This document shows, one piece after another, positions 1 through 13,700 of a stretch of DNA of 64,000 bases. The DNA is taken from assembly GCA_963995525.1 (NCBI GenBank), contig OZ023217.1, positions 25,110,425-25,174,424 on the forward strand, written 5' to 3'. A program made the translations under genes and the position numbers. The stretch is from Escarpia spicata (taxonomy: Eukaryota; Annelida; Polychaeta; Sabellida; Siboglinidae). The notes beneath the pieces were generated by a model, which saw only the letters and a list, made by a program, of their open reading frames with translations, made no database searches and was not told the DNA's origin. Position 1 is the first letter of the stretch. Each line of letters opens with the position of its first letter.

Positions 1-759
1 CAGTCAACATGTCACATTTCGAGGTGAGTTGTTGCAAGCAGTGGCTTTTTAAATCAGCAATTCGTAGACATAATGTATAATGACAGCTTCTTTTAACAAT
101 GCAAGAAGCTTATGCATTGTTTATTTATCCTGCTTCTAATGCCGTCCACTGGGTAACTTTTCGATTAAGTATAATTATAACATCCGACCCATCAATCCGA
201 CTGCCCGCGCGGGGCGACGGCGACGGCAGCAGTCAGTGCGGGTTGGGTCTATGACTATGTGTCTACGGGTCTTGCCTTTCCAGTCAGCCGTTTTTGAAAA
301 GTCCCTGTTTCCCCACTTATTTGAACATAAACATGAAAATGTGAGATTCAAACGTTCACAGATTGTTTCTAATTCTACTGCTACGATTGTTAGTAAATAT
401 GGCTGGCTTGTCATCATTCAATATAAAAGTTTTAGGTTTGTTAAAAAGTACACAATACTGTGTTGTTACGGAATTTTGGATGTATACACGAACTTTGGAC
501 ACCAGCAGATCTGCACTCTAGTATACATAAGTTTTTATTCATTAATATATATTTTTAAAATCTAATAATAGATCAAATCAAGCTGTGCTGCTTCATGTGA
601 ATAGCACATCATTTTGATATTAATAGTACTCGCTAAAACATACAAATTAAACATTTATTTTTGACATGTTACTTTACCGTTACTGTACACTTTTCGCGAG
701 AATGGCCCATATGTATATATACAACATTAATTATTAAAGCAAGAATAAAGGAAAACATA

Positions 760-943
760 CAGTGCACTCTGGATAAGGTCGAACCTCCAGGGACCCATGA
801 CAATACTGATAAGTGGAACTTCTGTAAATAGAAAGTTATCAGAAGGTCCCCTTTTTGGGACCTATACTCAGGACCGAGGAAAAAGATTGACTTAACTTAG
901 CGAAAATCAACTTATGTGAGTTCGAGTTATCCGGAATGCACTA
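760..943. mobile_element. pogo/Tc1-like MITE
   Basis: The left end reads CAGTGCACTCTGGATAA and the right end, reverse complemented, TAGTGCATTCCGGATAA. These imperfect terminal inverted repeats are flanked by TA on both sides, the target duplication of Tc1/mariner/pogo elements. At 184 bp it has no coding capacity and would have been moved in trans. Confidence 0.55.
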
Positions 944-1159
944 TATATGACCATTGCATACAGGTAATTATGTAGAAGCAAATTAAAAGTTGGCCAAACT
1001 AATGGATTGGGATTTTAGTTTGACTGAATCAGCATAACAAGGCTCTCTTGTATTTTTTTCCATTTAGCCAGCTGCGCACTTGGTGATAAGTTCCATAATC
1101 TAACATCTAAACTAAATTAATATGCACAGTGTTGAATTAGTTAACTCATATTTATTTCT

Positions 1160-1275
1160 TTAGTTCACTTTCCCATAACCCTCAAGGATCATTGGGGCAC
1201 CACTGACGACTTCTTAACCAGCTCTCTCCACGTTTCCCTGTTCTCCACAGCCCTCTGGGAGTCGGCGAACATATT
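1160..1275 (-). mobile_element. Possible LINE ORF2 C-terminal remnant
   Basis: The minus strand reads a short stretch rich in R, W and E (NRETWRELVKKSSVVPQ) that then meets a stop. This resembles the extreme C-terminus of many non-LTR retrotransposon ORF2 proteins, where an R-x-x-WR-x-LV motif precedes the end. The match is short and rests on recall of the family's general pattern, so the call is tentative. Confidence 0.3.
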
Positions 1276-3851
1276 TATGCTCAGTTTAATAAATTCCACT
1301 TTGTTTATTTGCAGGAACATTTTGACCTTCAACAGTTTTAAAATAGCCGAGCTGATGAAAAGAGTTCTACTCTACAATGCCATTAATTGGACAATGGGTC
1401 ACCTGACATAAGGTGGTGCCTGACTTTGTTCTGCCCCATTCTGTTCTGTGCGACATCTACTAGGAAGTTGTACATCACTTCGTGTTTCTAAATGGATGTG
1501 TGCATTTGATAGCTTTGTGTATTAAAATGCATAGCAGTCCTATTAATTGGCCAATGTGTTAACTGACACAGTAGTGAGGAAGATGTCTGACTTTGTTCTG
1601 CCACATTAGTTCCGTGTGGCTTCTGCTGGAAATATGTACATCACAACATGTTTTAAATGGATTTGTGCAATCGATCGATTTTTGCATCCAGATGCACAAC
1701 ATCCCGTCATTATGTTGCAAAATAGGAGTACATAATAAAATTGATACTTTCTGGATTGTTTTCTACAGCATATTCTTCAAAATTTGTTGAAACAAGTGTG
1801 TGCTAAGTGAACTATACAGGGAGTAGTGCATAAGAAGGTGTCGAAGAAGGTGTCGATAAAGCTTCTTTTACAATAATTTGAAAATTCATAAAATATAAAT
1901 GTTCCACAACATTCAAAATGTGTTCGGGATCTTCTTGAGTTAAATACACCAATGATGACTGAAAACAGTTTTTTTTTATGTGTTACTTTTAAAGATTTGT
2001 AATTCTATAACTTTATTTCCATCATATAATGGCCATTTTATTTGTCATCGAAACGGGAGTTCGATAGAAACAAATTCAATATATTTTACTCTAAATGATG
2101 GGCAGAACAAATAATTATCCACTCCCAGTACACAATAAAACATGTTTTTACACTGATGCAATATATTTTTATATTTTGTCGACAATAATGTTGTTATGTT
2201 CTTTATAGATCTACATTTGTTAAACTAAAAGTAAACCTTATGTAGATAGGAACATACATAACCACCTATGCTATTTTAATGCCGTACAGTGTTCCATAAA
2301 AAAAAACCGCCAATCATTAAATATGTCATCGGCGGCTTCGGCCTTCGTGCGTGGAGAGATGGTGTTTTTTCTTATAAATCAATTAATTTGCTGAATCTTT
2401 GAGATAAACAGCAGCTGGTCCACATTTCCTTTTGATAATTTCATTGGTCACGACTCATTCGCATAGCGGTGGCCAATCCAAATACATATATGTTGAAGAC
2501 GTTTTTCTTGCATTTAGTAACTCGGCGTAGCTAATCGAAGTCGGACAGGCCGGAATATTCATGAGCAAGCCTTATACGGATCGTGAAGGTGGGGCCAAAG
2601 TGGAAAGTTATGTTTTCGATATATTGCCAGGGTGATTATGTGATTAATAAAACATAATTCTAAAGCAATAAAAGCATAGAATTACATTAAATAATTATAT
2701 TAACAGGATTATTTAATAATTGCGCACATTACAAAGAGATTAACATTATCAAAGGATCGCTTTATGGAGGCTGCCCCCGTGTAGACTGCGCACGTTTTCT
2801 GCGCATGTATTTCGTTGCTCTACCTGCTGGCGAGTAGTGGCATAGCCACCCGGCGACCGGAATATGAACTAATAGGAAATTCTCGTGCACATGCCAAGGT
2901 CATGTCAACAATCTGATCTGACAGCACGGATTATAATTTGTAATGATTTTTATTGTTTCTCTGTTTTATTGCTATGAAGTTTAGAATTGATCTGACATTC
3001 TGTAAATGTATATTCAGTTATTTTGTAGTGAAAAATCTCCTTGCAATATTGTACTAAAATCAAATTATTACTACTTTTACTGAGAAAATTATACATTATC
3101 ACTATTATTGTTTTTGAGTAATCATAATTATATTTCAATGCGATGTGAACTTTGTAGATTGTATATTTATTTGAACAGACTTTGTTTCTCAGATGCGATA
3201 ATTGTGTTCATCTCGATGCATATTTTATTACATTACAGTCTAGTATATTATATTTAATTAATATTAAATGGTTTCTTATGCAATTTACTTGGTCTTTGTG
3301 AAGTAAGCATGAATTAAGCAACAATCAACGACACTCTTTGTTCATTATCCAATGCAAGAATGGAAATGACAATTTGTTTCATGTTTTATTAAAATTTACG
3401 TCATTTTTTCCGTTCGCAATTTCAAACAGTACCAAATTTGATTCATGTATACAACAAAATTACCCTGGTAAGGTACTCTTGTTATGTTATTTTTAGCTTT
3501 AGCAGATGTTATTCTCTAATTGTGTGAAGTATTTGAGCATTCTTTGTGTAATTTATTTATGGTGAATTTTGTAACGACAAGAAATTGTGTTGCGTCTCAG
3601 AATTTTTTAAAAAGTCCGCTAAATTCCCCATAATGTCTCTTAAAAATTGATAACTTGAAGAAAAACAAATATATATCAGGAATATGGTACATATTTTTGA
3701 TATTTATAGCAACTTGACCCAAATAAGCAATTAACATAAACTGTGACGAAATTGAGCGAGATACAAATTGGTCGCTATTCATGTCATGTATTGCGCAGAC
3801 GGTGGGTGTCTTTGTTCCCTTGTAACTATTTGGTATGCCTGGTGACCCTAG

Positions 3852-3856
<5 letters not shown>

Positions 3857-3900
<44 letters not shown>
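3857..3900. repeat. (TA)n microsatellite
   Basis: An uninterrupted run of about 22 TA dinucleotides, just beyond the donor side of the GT14 exon 4017-4159. Shorter TA runs occur at about 12459-12478, 29204-29223, 34922-34941 and 59631-59649. Confidence 0.95.
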
Positions 3901-3902
<2 letters not shown>

Positions 3903-4016
3903 AAAGAATCGTCTGGAAATGATGCACAACATAGTCAAATCGCATGTATTTCTATGTGCAATGATTTTATTAGGGGCAGCTTCCGTAAGGTGGCCAAGTC
4001 GGTGAGCTGGGAGTAC

Positions 4017-5785
4017 CTGAACGCAAGGGGGAACTGCTCTTCCTCTTCCGACAACGGGATGTCGACGTAGCCCCGATGTCGCCGGAAGTTGTCGCAGTCC
4101 CTCAGCCAATCATCGTACGTCTCCTCGTAGATCGGCACCTTGGGTCGCACGGCCATCACCTGGGCAGGCGACCGACAGTCAACAGGGGTAGCAGCTTGCC
4201 GTAAAGTAAAATAGAGCAAAACATATGGATGCGTCGTTTGGTCGTCACCGCGTATCACGTGGAAAATAAAACGCTATAGTGGCGCCACCTGTTGGGTGGA
4301 ATATATATTAATGAACATTGACATTATTGTCAACATTTGAACAGCACAGCTTGGTTAAGTTGTAGCTTGGCAACCATGTAATGTTAGTTGAATTAGGCGT
4401 TGTTGACTATAGTTATGCTGAGCACTCAATGTGTTCACTGTCTGTGGAAGCCTTGAGCGAACTGAGTGGTGAACAATTCTCCAGTTGGCGCCACGGTGGA
4501 CGAGTTTAATATAAAAATACTGCAATGATGATAACTGGTGCTTTTGGTTTGTTCTTCCATGGGTGGTTGCAAGCCAGTATACAAGGACTAGGGATTTGGT
4601 CTGCCCCACACCCACCTCCTTAGCTCGGCGTAGTTCGGCCGAGTCGTTGGCGAGGATGGCGGCGCAATTGACGAGATGTGTATATTTGATGGAGGGCACG
4701 ACATACGTCTGGCGCCGGTACGCGTAGTAATCGGCGGTGTGGTTCGGTGAGCCCGACGTATCGCGGTTCAATTGTAGTTCGTCGTTGTCGTTCTGCCGCG
4801 GGATGGCGCTGTCGTCTATAAAGGAAACGTTAGCAAAACATCGGCACGGAAATCTGGTAAAGAGCGAAGTTTAAAGAAATACTGTAATATCGTGTCTTGT
4901 TGGTGGAAGTTCGTTCAGAAGGGCGTGCAACGTTCAGTAATTATGACCGTAATTAATCTTTTCCAAATGTGCACGTGTAATACCAAGATTCCACATTTAT
5001 AGCCAATATAATGTGTGTTAGCGTCGACAAATGTTGACACAAAAGACTTTACAACAAGCATCACAACAAGTCTATAATAATTAATTACATTTAAGAACGG
5101 TTTATACGCGCGATTACTAGTCCAGTTGATCAGCCGACTTGCTGTCGCGTGATGTTGCAGTACAAGAATCGTTCATTTAAATACCATTGCAAGACCGATT
5201 AGCGGAGAAAAGTTGTGGTACGAGTGTGTCCGACGCGGAGTGAATTTGGACTTGTCCCAATGTCGTCGATATTCGAGTTCAATCTTTAAGTAGTGACCAG
5301 TCAGTGACTGACAGCAGATGCACCCCTCGTGACTTTTCAATAAAACTAAATTTGGGAGTGGCTCGATTTAATATCTAGGTCGCGGTGTCTGGATATGTCG
5401 TTCGCCACATAATTTAACTGCGGAGTCGCCCGACAAACTGGGACACATGGTTCGTGTAAGCCAGCCTTTGTTATTCAAAGTACCACAAAACGGCGTACTG
5501 CAAATAAGAGACATCAGTCTCTTTTGGCATTAGTCATTACGTTGAATAATGTAACAACTCACAGGGTTTGTGTTGTGCGTTGTCTGGTGTCTGTCGGTAG
5601 GACGACTGGACGTGACTAGCGCCGTCGTAGTCTCCGGGAAAACGTTGTCGGTTCAGCTGTGCAATGTATTGGTACGGCGTCGCCGCGAGCGGCACTACCG
5701 TGGGCGGTGTATAAGTGTAGAGATACACGCTGAAGGTAAACAGCACCACATTGGCGACAAACACCCACATTAGTCTCGGAGTCAT
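4017..5785 (-). CDS. GT14 core 2/I-branching beta-1,6-GlcNAc transferase, 5' exons
   Basis: Three coding exons on the minus strand: 5785-5563, 4815-4616 and 4159-4017. Junctions are canonical: donor T|GTGAGT, acceptor TTATAG|AC, donor GAG|GTGGGT, acceptor CCCAG|GT, donor CAG|GTACTC. Phases match (1, 0, 2), giving about 188 residues. The start ATG at 5785 opens a short cytoplasmic tail followed by a hydrophobic signal anchor (residues about 5-26), so a type II Golgi membrane protein is predicted, then a stem. The later part carries the N-terminal GT14 signature: a VNC cysteine, RAKE, the D-C-x-N-F region, RGY, and PLSEEEEQFPLAFS, where GCNT proteins have a similar acidic block before the first catalytic strand. 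The family adds GlcNAc in beta-1,6 linkage to core 1 O-glycans or poly-LacNAc. The catalytic exons are absent and should lie left of the window. Family assignment is firm; the acceptor specificity cannot be told. Confidence 0.85.
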
Positions 5786-6159
5786 CTTTGGTTCCGCGCA
5801 GTCAGGAGCAGGCGGTGTATCTGGTTGTTTCGCACTGACGCACGCCTCTTGTTTTTACCCTTTCTACGACGACGATCATCGTGGGGATAGAGAGTTTCTG
5901 ACCCTGTAAATAGAAGTTATATTAACTGGTGCGTGCAAGAGAGGACGACCGACATAAATGTGTTTGTCTACCAGCAGTAACGGGTCCTCACGGGCAAAGC
6001 AATGCGTTCACTGTCTACCTCGTCCTTTTAACATTCATTGCTCAGAGTGCTTTACACTTTGCAGATAAGTTCGCGCAAACGTCACATCAAGTTCTATTAA
6101 AGCATCCAGCCACATTGTAATTAGAGCGCAAAAGCTGTTCGTTCTTATACGGTAATGTG
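5786..6159. promoter_or_regulatory. Region upstream of GT14 start
   Basis: This stretch lies directly upstream of the ATG at 5785 and should hold the 5' UTR and perhaps the promoter of the GT14 gene. A GT-like site in the run of about 5880-5910 (minus strand CCTGTAAATAG) could suggest a further 5' non-coding exon, but no TATA box or other element is convincing. Confidence 0.25.
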
Positions 6160-6225
6160 AGGCCCGGTAGCGCAGTAATCAGAGCATCGGGCTCTCATTC
6201 GAGAGATAAAGGGTTCGTATAAAGT
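6160..6225 (+). repeat. tRNA-like SINE head or tRNA pseudogene
   Basis: It starts GCCCGGTAGCGCAG and continues with AATCAGAGCA, the pattern of a tRNA D-arm with a Pol III A box. A T-arm-like GGGTTCG follows about 40 bases later. The T-arm is broken after this and a perfect B box, GGTTCGAATCC, appears at 6324-6334, so an insertion may have split the head. No intact cloverleaf can be folded, so it is not called a tRNA gene. Confidence 0.45.
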
Positions 6226-6369
6226 TGCTGCCGTTTCAAACCTTGGGCATTTTATAAAGTTGGGTGAATTGGGGCAATGTGGAATTTAAAAAATTGCTCA
6301 CGTTTCAAATACGGTAGCAATTCGGTTCGAATCCGGGTCCTCTCAGCAGACAGTGCGGCAATATGCACC

Positions 6370-8760
6370 GAGCTACCACACCCCACATATACCTTGAGGT
6401 GTTCTAAAACCAAGCTATTGCGCCCCACATATACCTTGAGGTGTTCTAACACCAAGCTACTGTGCCCCACATATACCTCGTGATGTTCTATCACCAAGCT
6501 ACCACACCCCACATATACCTTGAGGTGTTCTAACACCAAGCTACTGTGCGCCACACATACCTCGTGATGTTCGATATCCGAGCTACCACGCCCCACATAT
6601 AACTCGTGATGTTCTATCACCGCGCTACCACACCCCACATATACCTCGTGATGTTTTAATACCGAGCTACCGCATCCACATAGGCCTAGTGATGTTTTAA
6701 TACCGAGCTTCCGCATCCACATAGACCTAGTGATGTTTTAATACCGAGCTACCGCATCCACATAGACCTAGTGATGTTTTAATACCGAGCTACCGCATCC
6801 ACATAGACCTAGTGATGTTTTAATACCGAGCTACCGCATCCACATAGACCTAGTGATGTTTTAATACCGAGCTACCGCATCCACATAGACCTAGTGATGT
6901 TTTAATACCGAGCTACCGCATCCACATAGACCTAGTGATGTTTTAATACCGAGCTACCGCATCCACATAGACCTAGTGATGTTTTAATACCGAGCTACCG
7001 CATCCACATAGACCTAGTGATGTTCTAATACCGAGCTTCCGCACCCACATAGACCTTGTGATGTTTTGATACCGAGCTACCGCACCCACATAGACCTCGT
7101 GATGTTTTAATACCGAGCTACCGCACCAACATATACCTCGTGATGTTCTATCACTGAGCTACCACTCCCCACGTAGACCTTGTCATGTTCTATTAAGGAG
7201 CTACAGCGCCCCACATATACCTCGTGATGTTTTAATATCGAGCTACCATGCCCCACATATACCTCGTGATGTTCTATCACTGAGCTACCGCACCAACATA
7301 TACCTCGTGATGTTCTACCACCAAGCTACCACTCCCCACGTAGACCTTGTCATGTTCTATTAAGGAGCTACAGCGCCCCACATATACCTCGTGATGTTTT
7401 AATATCGAGCTACCATGCCCCACATATACCTCGTGATGTTCTATCACTGAGCTACCACTCCCCACGTAGACCTTGTCATGTTCTATTAAGGAGCTACAGC
7501 GCCCCACATATACCTCGTGATGTTTTAATATCGAGCTACCACGCCCCACATATACCTCGTGGTTTTCTTCAAAGAGCTACCACGCCTCACATATACCTCG
7601 TGGTTTTCTATCAAAGAGCTACCACGCCCCACATATACCTCGTGGTTTTCTATCAAGGAGCTACCACGCCCCACATATACCTCGTGATGTTTTAATACCG
7701 AGCTACCGGACCCACATATACCTGGTGATGTTTTAATACAAAGCAACCACGCCCCACATATACCTCGTGATGTTCTAACACCAAGCTACCACGCCCCACA
7801 TATACCTCGTGGTTTTCTATCAAGGAGTTACCGCGCCCCACATATACTTTGTGATGTTTTAATACCCAGCTACCGGACCCACATAGGCCTCGTGATGTTT
7901 TAATACCGAGCTACCGCACCCACATATACCTGGTGATGTTTTAATACAAAGCAACCACGCTCCACATATACCTCGTGATGTTCTAACACCAAGATACCGT
8001 GCCCCACATAAACCTTGTGGTGTTCTATCACCAAGCTACTGTACCCCACATAGACCTCGTGGTGTTCTGTGACCAACCTACCGTGCCCCACATATACCTC
8101 GTGGTGTTCTATCACCAAGCTACCACGCCCCACATAGACCTTGTGGTGTTCTATTACCAAGCTACTGCGCCCCACATAGACCTCGTGGTGTTCTATCACC
8201 GAACTACCGTGCCCCACATATACCTCGTGGTGTTCTATCACCGAGCTACCACGCCCCACATAGACCTTGTGGTGTTCTATTACCAAGCTACTGCGCCCCA
8301 CATAGACCTCGTGGTGTTCCATCACCGAACTACCGTGCCCCACATATACCTCGTGGTGTTCTATCACCGAGCTACCACGCCCCACATAGACCTTGTGGTG
8401 TTCTATTACCAAGCTACCACGCCCCACATATACCTCGTGGTGTTCTATCACCAAGCTACCACGCCCCACATAGACCTTGTGGTGTTCTATTACCAAGCTA
8501 CCACGCCCCACATATACCTCGTGGTGTTCTATCACCAAGCTACCACGCCCCACATAGACCTTGTGGTGTTCTATTACCAAGCTACTGCGCCCCACATATA
8601 CCTCGTGATGTTCTATCACCGAGCTACCACGACCCATATATACATCATGGTGTTCTAAAACCAAGCTACCACGCCCCACATATACCTCGTGATGGTCTAC
8701 CACTGAGCTACCACGCCCCACATATACCTTGTGATGTTCCTGCACCTAGCTACCGCGCTC
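6370..8760. repeat. 41/42-bp minisatellite, about 57 units
   Basis: Tandem units with the consensus parts ccccacatatacctcgtgat, gttctatcacc and gagctacca. Two unit lengths occur: 41 bp in a very homogeneous block (about 6660-7110) and 42 bp elsewhere. Higher-order periods are visible: a three-unit block repeated three times in 7130-7540 and an 84-bp dimer in 7990-8620. Because 42 is divisible by 3 and the unit lacks stops in some frames, long frames open on both strands (for example 7900-8745 minus and 7999-8658 plus); I read these as by-products. On the minus strand each unit contains TAGCTCGGTGATAGAAC, which resembles a tRNA A box. Confidence 0.95.
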
Positions 8761-9866
8761 CACATAATAATATTTTATTTTGTTAAGCGCCACATTCAAT
8801 GTTATTCACAGCGCTTTACAACGACATATAGACCTCGTGATGTTCAACCTCATAGACCTCGTCGTGGCACGTGGCTACGTCACACCTTACACCCCAGTAC
8901 GGGAATAAGGTTGTAACTCTTTGTTTTAATTACAGTAAGACCCGTGGCTGATTCCCTTTCCCCCCGAACAGACAACGTATAGTTGATAGTTATCGCAGCC
9001 AGCCAGGAGATTAATTAATAAGTTTTTTTTATAAATGTCTCAAACTTAAAAGAGCTTGACTTTGAAGACATTCAACAAGGAATGTTGAGTAATTTTAAAC
9101 TTATGATTCGTTTGACGTACGTCATGTTCACACACTTATGATATTTTCATTCCAGTGCCATCTTTCCCAGCCGCATACCGCGCCAACGGCGTTCTGGTGG
9201 AGCGACGAGATCAGTCAGCCGTAGACAATAACCTTATGAACTGTCACTTCACTTCGTTTTTGTCCTGAAGCCTGTCTTTCTATGTGATGGTTGCCACCAT
9301 CATCTTTTATTACAAAACGAGCCATTATCGTGTATGACGTAGCATCTGGCATGGTTAAAGCTCGGCCTTATTAGCATACACATGTATACTCATGTCTGTG
9401 TAGATGTATATATATATGGATCCTCTAGCAGCCCGTGCGTACATTGGTTCATTCTTTCCTTCGTTGTTTCGTATATTGAAAGAACGAACGAATGTGTGCA
9501 CGAGCTACGACAGGATCCAGGTAGCCTGGAAAGTTATTCAAGACGCGTCTGTGCTAACAATGAATAACATAGCTGCGATATGAATCCGTAATGGAACTTT
9601 GGGTCTATTTCTGGTCGCCTATAACTTTAACATAACTTACTCACACTAACCGTTTTACGTGTGTATTCCGTTGAAACACACCTTCATGCTGCCTTTACTG
9701 GTTTGTTTATGTGATTTTAATAAATTGCATGTATGGTCAATTGAGTAGTGCGTGAGTGAGTGTGTGAGTGAATGAGTAAGTGGGTGAGTGGCTGGGTGGG
9801 TGGGAGGGTGAGTGAGTTTATTCAATAAAATTATATGCATGCGACTGAAACATAAAATAATGTCAT
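8761..9866. other. No gene seen
   Basis: No exon or family motif is recognised. The first 60 bases on the minus strand (TGTAAAGCGCTGTG, then ATTGAATGTGGCGC and ATAAAATATTATTAT) look like the 3' tail that many CR1/L2-type LINEs and their SINEs share, but this is only a resemblance. Confidence 0.4.
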
Positions 9867-10555
<689 letters not shown>

Positions 10556-10559
10556 TTCC

Positions 10560-10780
10560 GGGGCTGACGCTCTCCGAAAGCTGCAGTTGCACCCCAAGGT
10601 TCTCCGAAACCTCCAACTGCACGCCACCCTCGTGGGCTCTCCGAAACCTCCAACTGCACGCCACCCTCGTGGGCTCTCCGAAACCTCCAACTGCGCACTC
10701 GATCATGAGGCTCTCCAAAATTCTTCAATTGCACTCCCTCGAGGGCTCTCCCAAAACCTCCAACTGCACCCTTTAGGCTC
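10560..10780. repeat. Short tandem repeat, unit about 37 bp
   Basis: Four to six degenerate copies of a unit built from ggctctccgaaacctccaac and tgcacgccaccctcgt. The two central copies are almost identical and the outer ones decayed. Frames opened on both strands by the array are not considered genes. Confidence 0.85.
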
Positions 10781-13700
10781 CCAAACAACTCAGCCGTCAA
10801 ACTACACTACTGCACTCGCATTCATACCTCCAAGGCCCGTTCTATAACAACGCAAACATTTTTTTGACCTTGGTATTGGGAAAATTAAATCACATTATGG
10901 TCCAACACAAGATTACGGTATCTAAAAAATTTATTTGTAAAGGAAAACCCCATTGCGATTTTCCAAAAACCCTTTCTAATAACGGGACAACGGTTCTCTG
11001 GCTAAGCGCCTGTTTACAATAACAGTTTTGTTTCGCAATTGATCATATGAAATTGGGCACTTAAAACAAACAATCGCATGTTATGTCCTCTGACACGTGA
11101 AGATGATGGATTGGTGATGCCGTAACTACCTTGAGAAAGTGTATGCCTTGCAAGTATGACCAAAACGTAAATGTCTTGAGGGAGTGCCCGTGTGTAGTCC
11201 ACTGCAATATCGCCCATCTGTCGGCGTCACAACTAAATACATGGACAGGATCGGAACATTGTTTAACTAATACAACCTTTGTAACAGTATAATAGAAATC
11301 AATGTCGATATGGAACGCATCACTGGGTGATCGAACAATACCGGTGCAATGGTTACTTACTAATCAGAATTGCGACTCACACCGGCCCATATTGGCCTTG
11401 GTATGTATAGGGTTAAAACGTTTAACAAGCCGTGCTGAATTGTAAATACGCCGGTTGTGTCAACCACTGGCGACATTGGCATTCTGTTAAGTAAACCTAA
11501 CGCATTCAGCAAATATCGCATGCATACTACGCTTGATACGAAACCTTTTTAGGATCAAAATATCAATTATTTTACGCGCCTCAGTCAAGACTCGAGATGT
11601 AGCTCAACCACATTAATTTAATATACACCTTCTCTTGCCAGTGGCTAGGTATCGGGTGTATTACGTACCGTGCAACTTAACAACGATCTGGTGTTAGTCT
11701 CTAATAGCATTGTCGTGTCATTCTAGGGTGTGTTCTCGGCGAAGCTACCAGTCCACGTTTCAACCAGAGTATTATCGTCTTCCGTAGCTCTAATGTCGCC
11801 CAGCCGGCCCGGAGTACAAGTGGCAAACAACGCCACGCAATCGTAAGCTGAGTCAGCGAGGCGTGACGCCAGCCAGCCACACGTGACGCGTCACTGCGAA
11901 CTGCTGGACGTTGCCGTCTTCTCGTTAATAACACCAACCGCCGCCGCTGTAAATAATGCTCCTGTGTCGAGACAGCGCGTTAATACGTTGCCAGTGGCTT
12001 GGTGACATGTCGGGCTAAACGATAAATGTGGGTGTCATAAATTTTCGTATCATAATGACAGACGTACGCTACTGGCGCATACGTAAACCGTCAGGTGTTG
12101 CATTCATCCACCCACAGGCGGGTGTGGGTGTCTGCCTTCCGACGCTGTCGTCGTCATTTAGTTTCATATCAAACGTTAGTTTCTTATCGCACCTTTGTGT
12201 ATGGTGTTTGTCTGTTGGACATATAGAACAAACTGGTATCTGCCATTGTGGGACTGTTTGATCTGTCAGAGCAAACATAATTATTAAGTCGTTTTCCTAT
12301 CAATGAAAAATGGTAGTGAAGTTAAGCGAATCACTAATCTTAGTGTGCGAGTTCAACTATTTGGTTCTCTTATAGTGCAATACATGCTCCAAATGTAAGC
12401 GCCTACCTATAAACAATACGATACGTTTCAATTGACACTGGGCTATCACCGACAAATATATATATATATATATATATGCTAAAGATAAGACTGCCCGAAT
12501 CACCAGCGTTAGCTGTGCATTCCTGGTTAATGTAGGCCCTATTGGATGTGGAGCAAGGTGCGCACACACTGACCGCCTATCGAGAACACCTGTCACTGGA
12601 TGCTATCTATGATACTGTATTGTAGTGCATGATATCAAATTAAAAATAAACCAGTATTTTGCTTAGATGTAAAGCCTCTTCATTTATTTCAGGGTCTGCA
12701 TATCCCACGGTGTTGCGCTCCCTTCCTGTTATGTAGGACGTAGCGCCTACCAAATATTACCAATGGCCTGACTTCGTGCAACAAGTATTTACACTACCAC
12801 AGTTACATTCGTTACCATGGCTTTTTGCAACCCCCTCACGTAGAATGATCAGACCAACCATGCATTTGTACGTGGCGGGTTATAACGCGAAGCTCTCTCA
12901 ACAGTCGGGGAACCTACATGATTTACGGTGTTGGAAAAAAGGTGTGACGAATCAGTCTCTATCTCAAAACATGTACATTACTGAGACGACCCCTAAACAT
13001 GCGGGACGCTGTTGAAAAGACAACGGCCACGCTACATTCATTTTATGACTGCTTTAAATCACCCTCAAGCCGAAACTGTTGCATGCATAATAGCACTATA
13101 TTACACTCTAACCAAAAACGGCTGAATACGCACCACACGTACGACTGTTGCGATGGTGGGCCGATATATTTAACGTGTAGCTAGACAAGACGATGATAAG
13201 CCAATATATTTAACTAGACAAGATGGCTAACTTTACACGCAAAAAGTAAACAAGTTTTCTCTTGTCCATAGTATCTTATCCACAACACTTAGGTAGCATA
13301 TTAATTATAGATAGTGTATTAATATGTAAACACTTCCTCTATAAACCATGTGGATGTGTTTATGCAGCTAGCTCTCTTCTTAAATTCACAATACCTGGCC
13401 GAGAAGGTCGAGGGTCGTGTAACTCAACTTAGCTTATAGAAATGTTCTGTTCTGACTCCACCTGGCTTAGAGATGATCCTCTCATATGACTCTTCTCCGA
13501 CTCCACCTAGCTTTGAGATAATCCTGTCTTCCGACTCCACCTGGCTTTGACATGATCCTGGGTCGTCTAACCACACCTGGCTTAACCAGTGCACACGGGG
13601 ATATACAACGGGTTGTGGGTGGTTTATGTGTGCAGTCCCCAAAATTTGAAGCGTTATGTAGGGGTTGGTGGTCACTACATATTGCCGAGACAAATCTAGA

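Larger units (their letters stand above)
1..4016. other. Non-coding stretch with TE remnants
   Basis: No supported exon is seen here. It probably belongs to the large intron downstream of the GT14 exon ending at 4017 (that gene reads leftwards), because the catalytic exons must lie further left. It holds a pogo-like MITE (760-943), a possible LINE C-terminal remnant (about 1160-1275), a degenerate tandem duplication of about 160 bp (1375-1530 and 1531-1690, both with the words gactttgttctgcc) and a TA microsatellite (3857-3900). Confidence 0.5.

Noticed and set aside
7900..8745. Long frames on both strands (281 and 219 codons) made of 14-residue repeats
   Set aside because: They follow from a 42-bp minisatellite unit without stops; the adjacent 41-bp block breaks the frame and no flanking exon exists.
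6370..8760. CRISPR-like array
   Set aside because: Units are contiguous with no unique spacers, and the DNA is eukaryotic.
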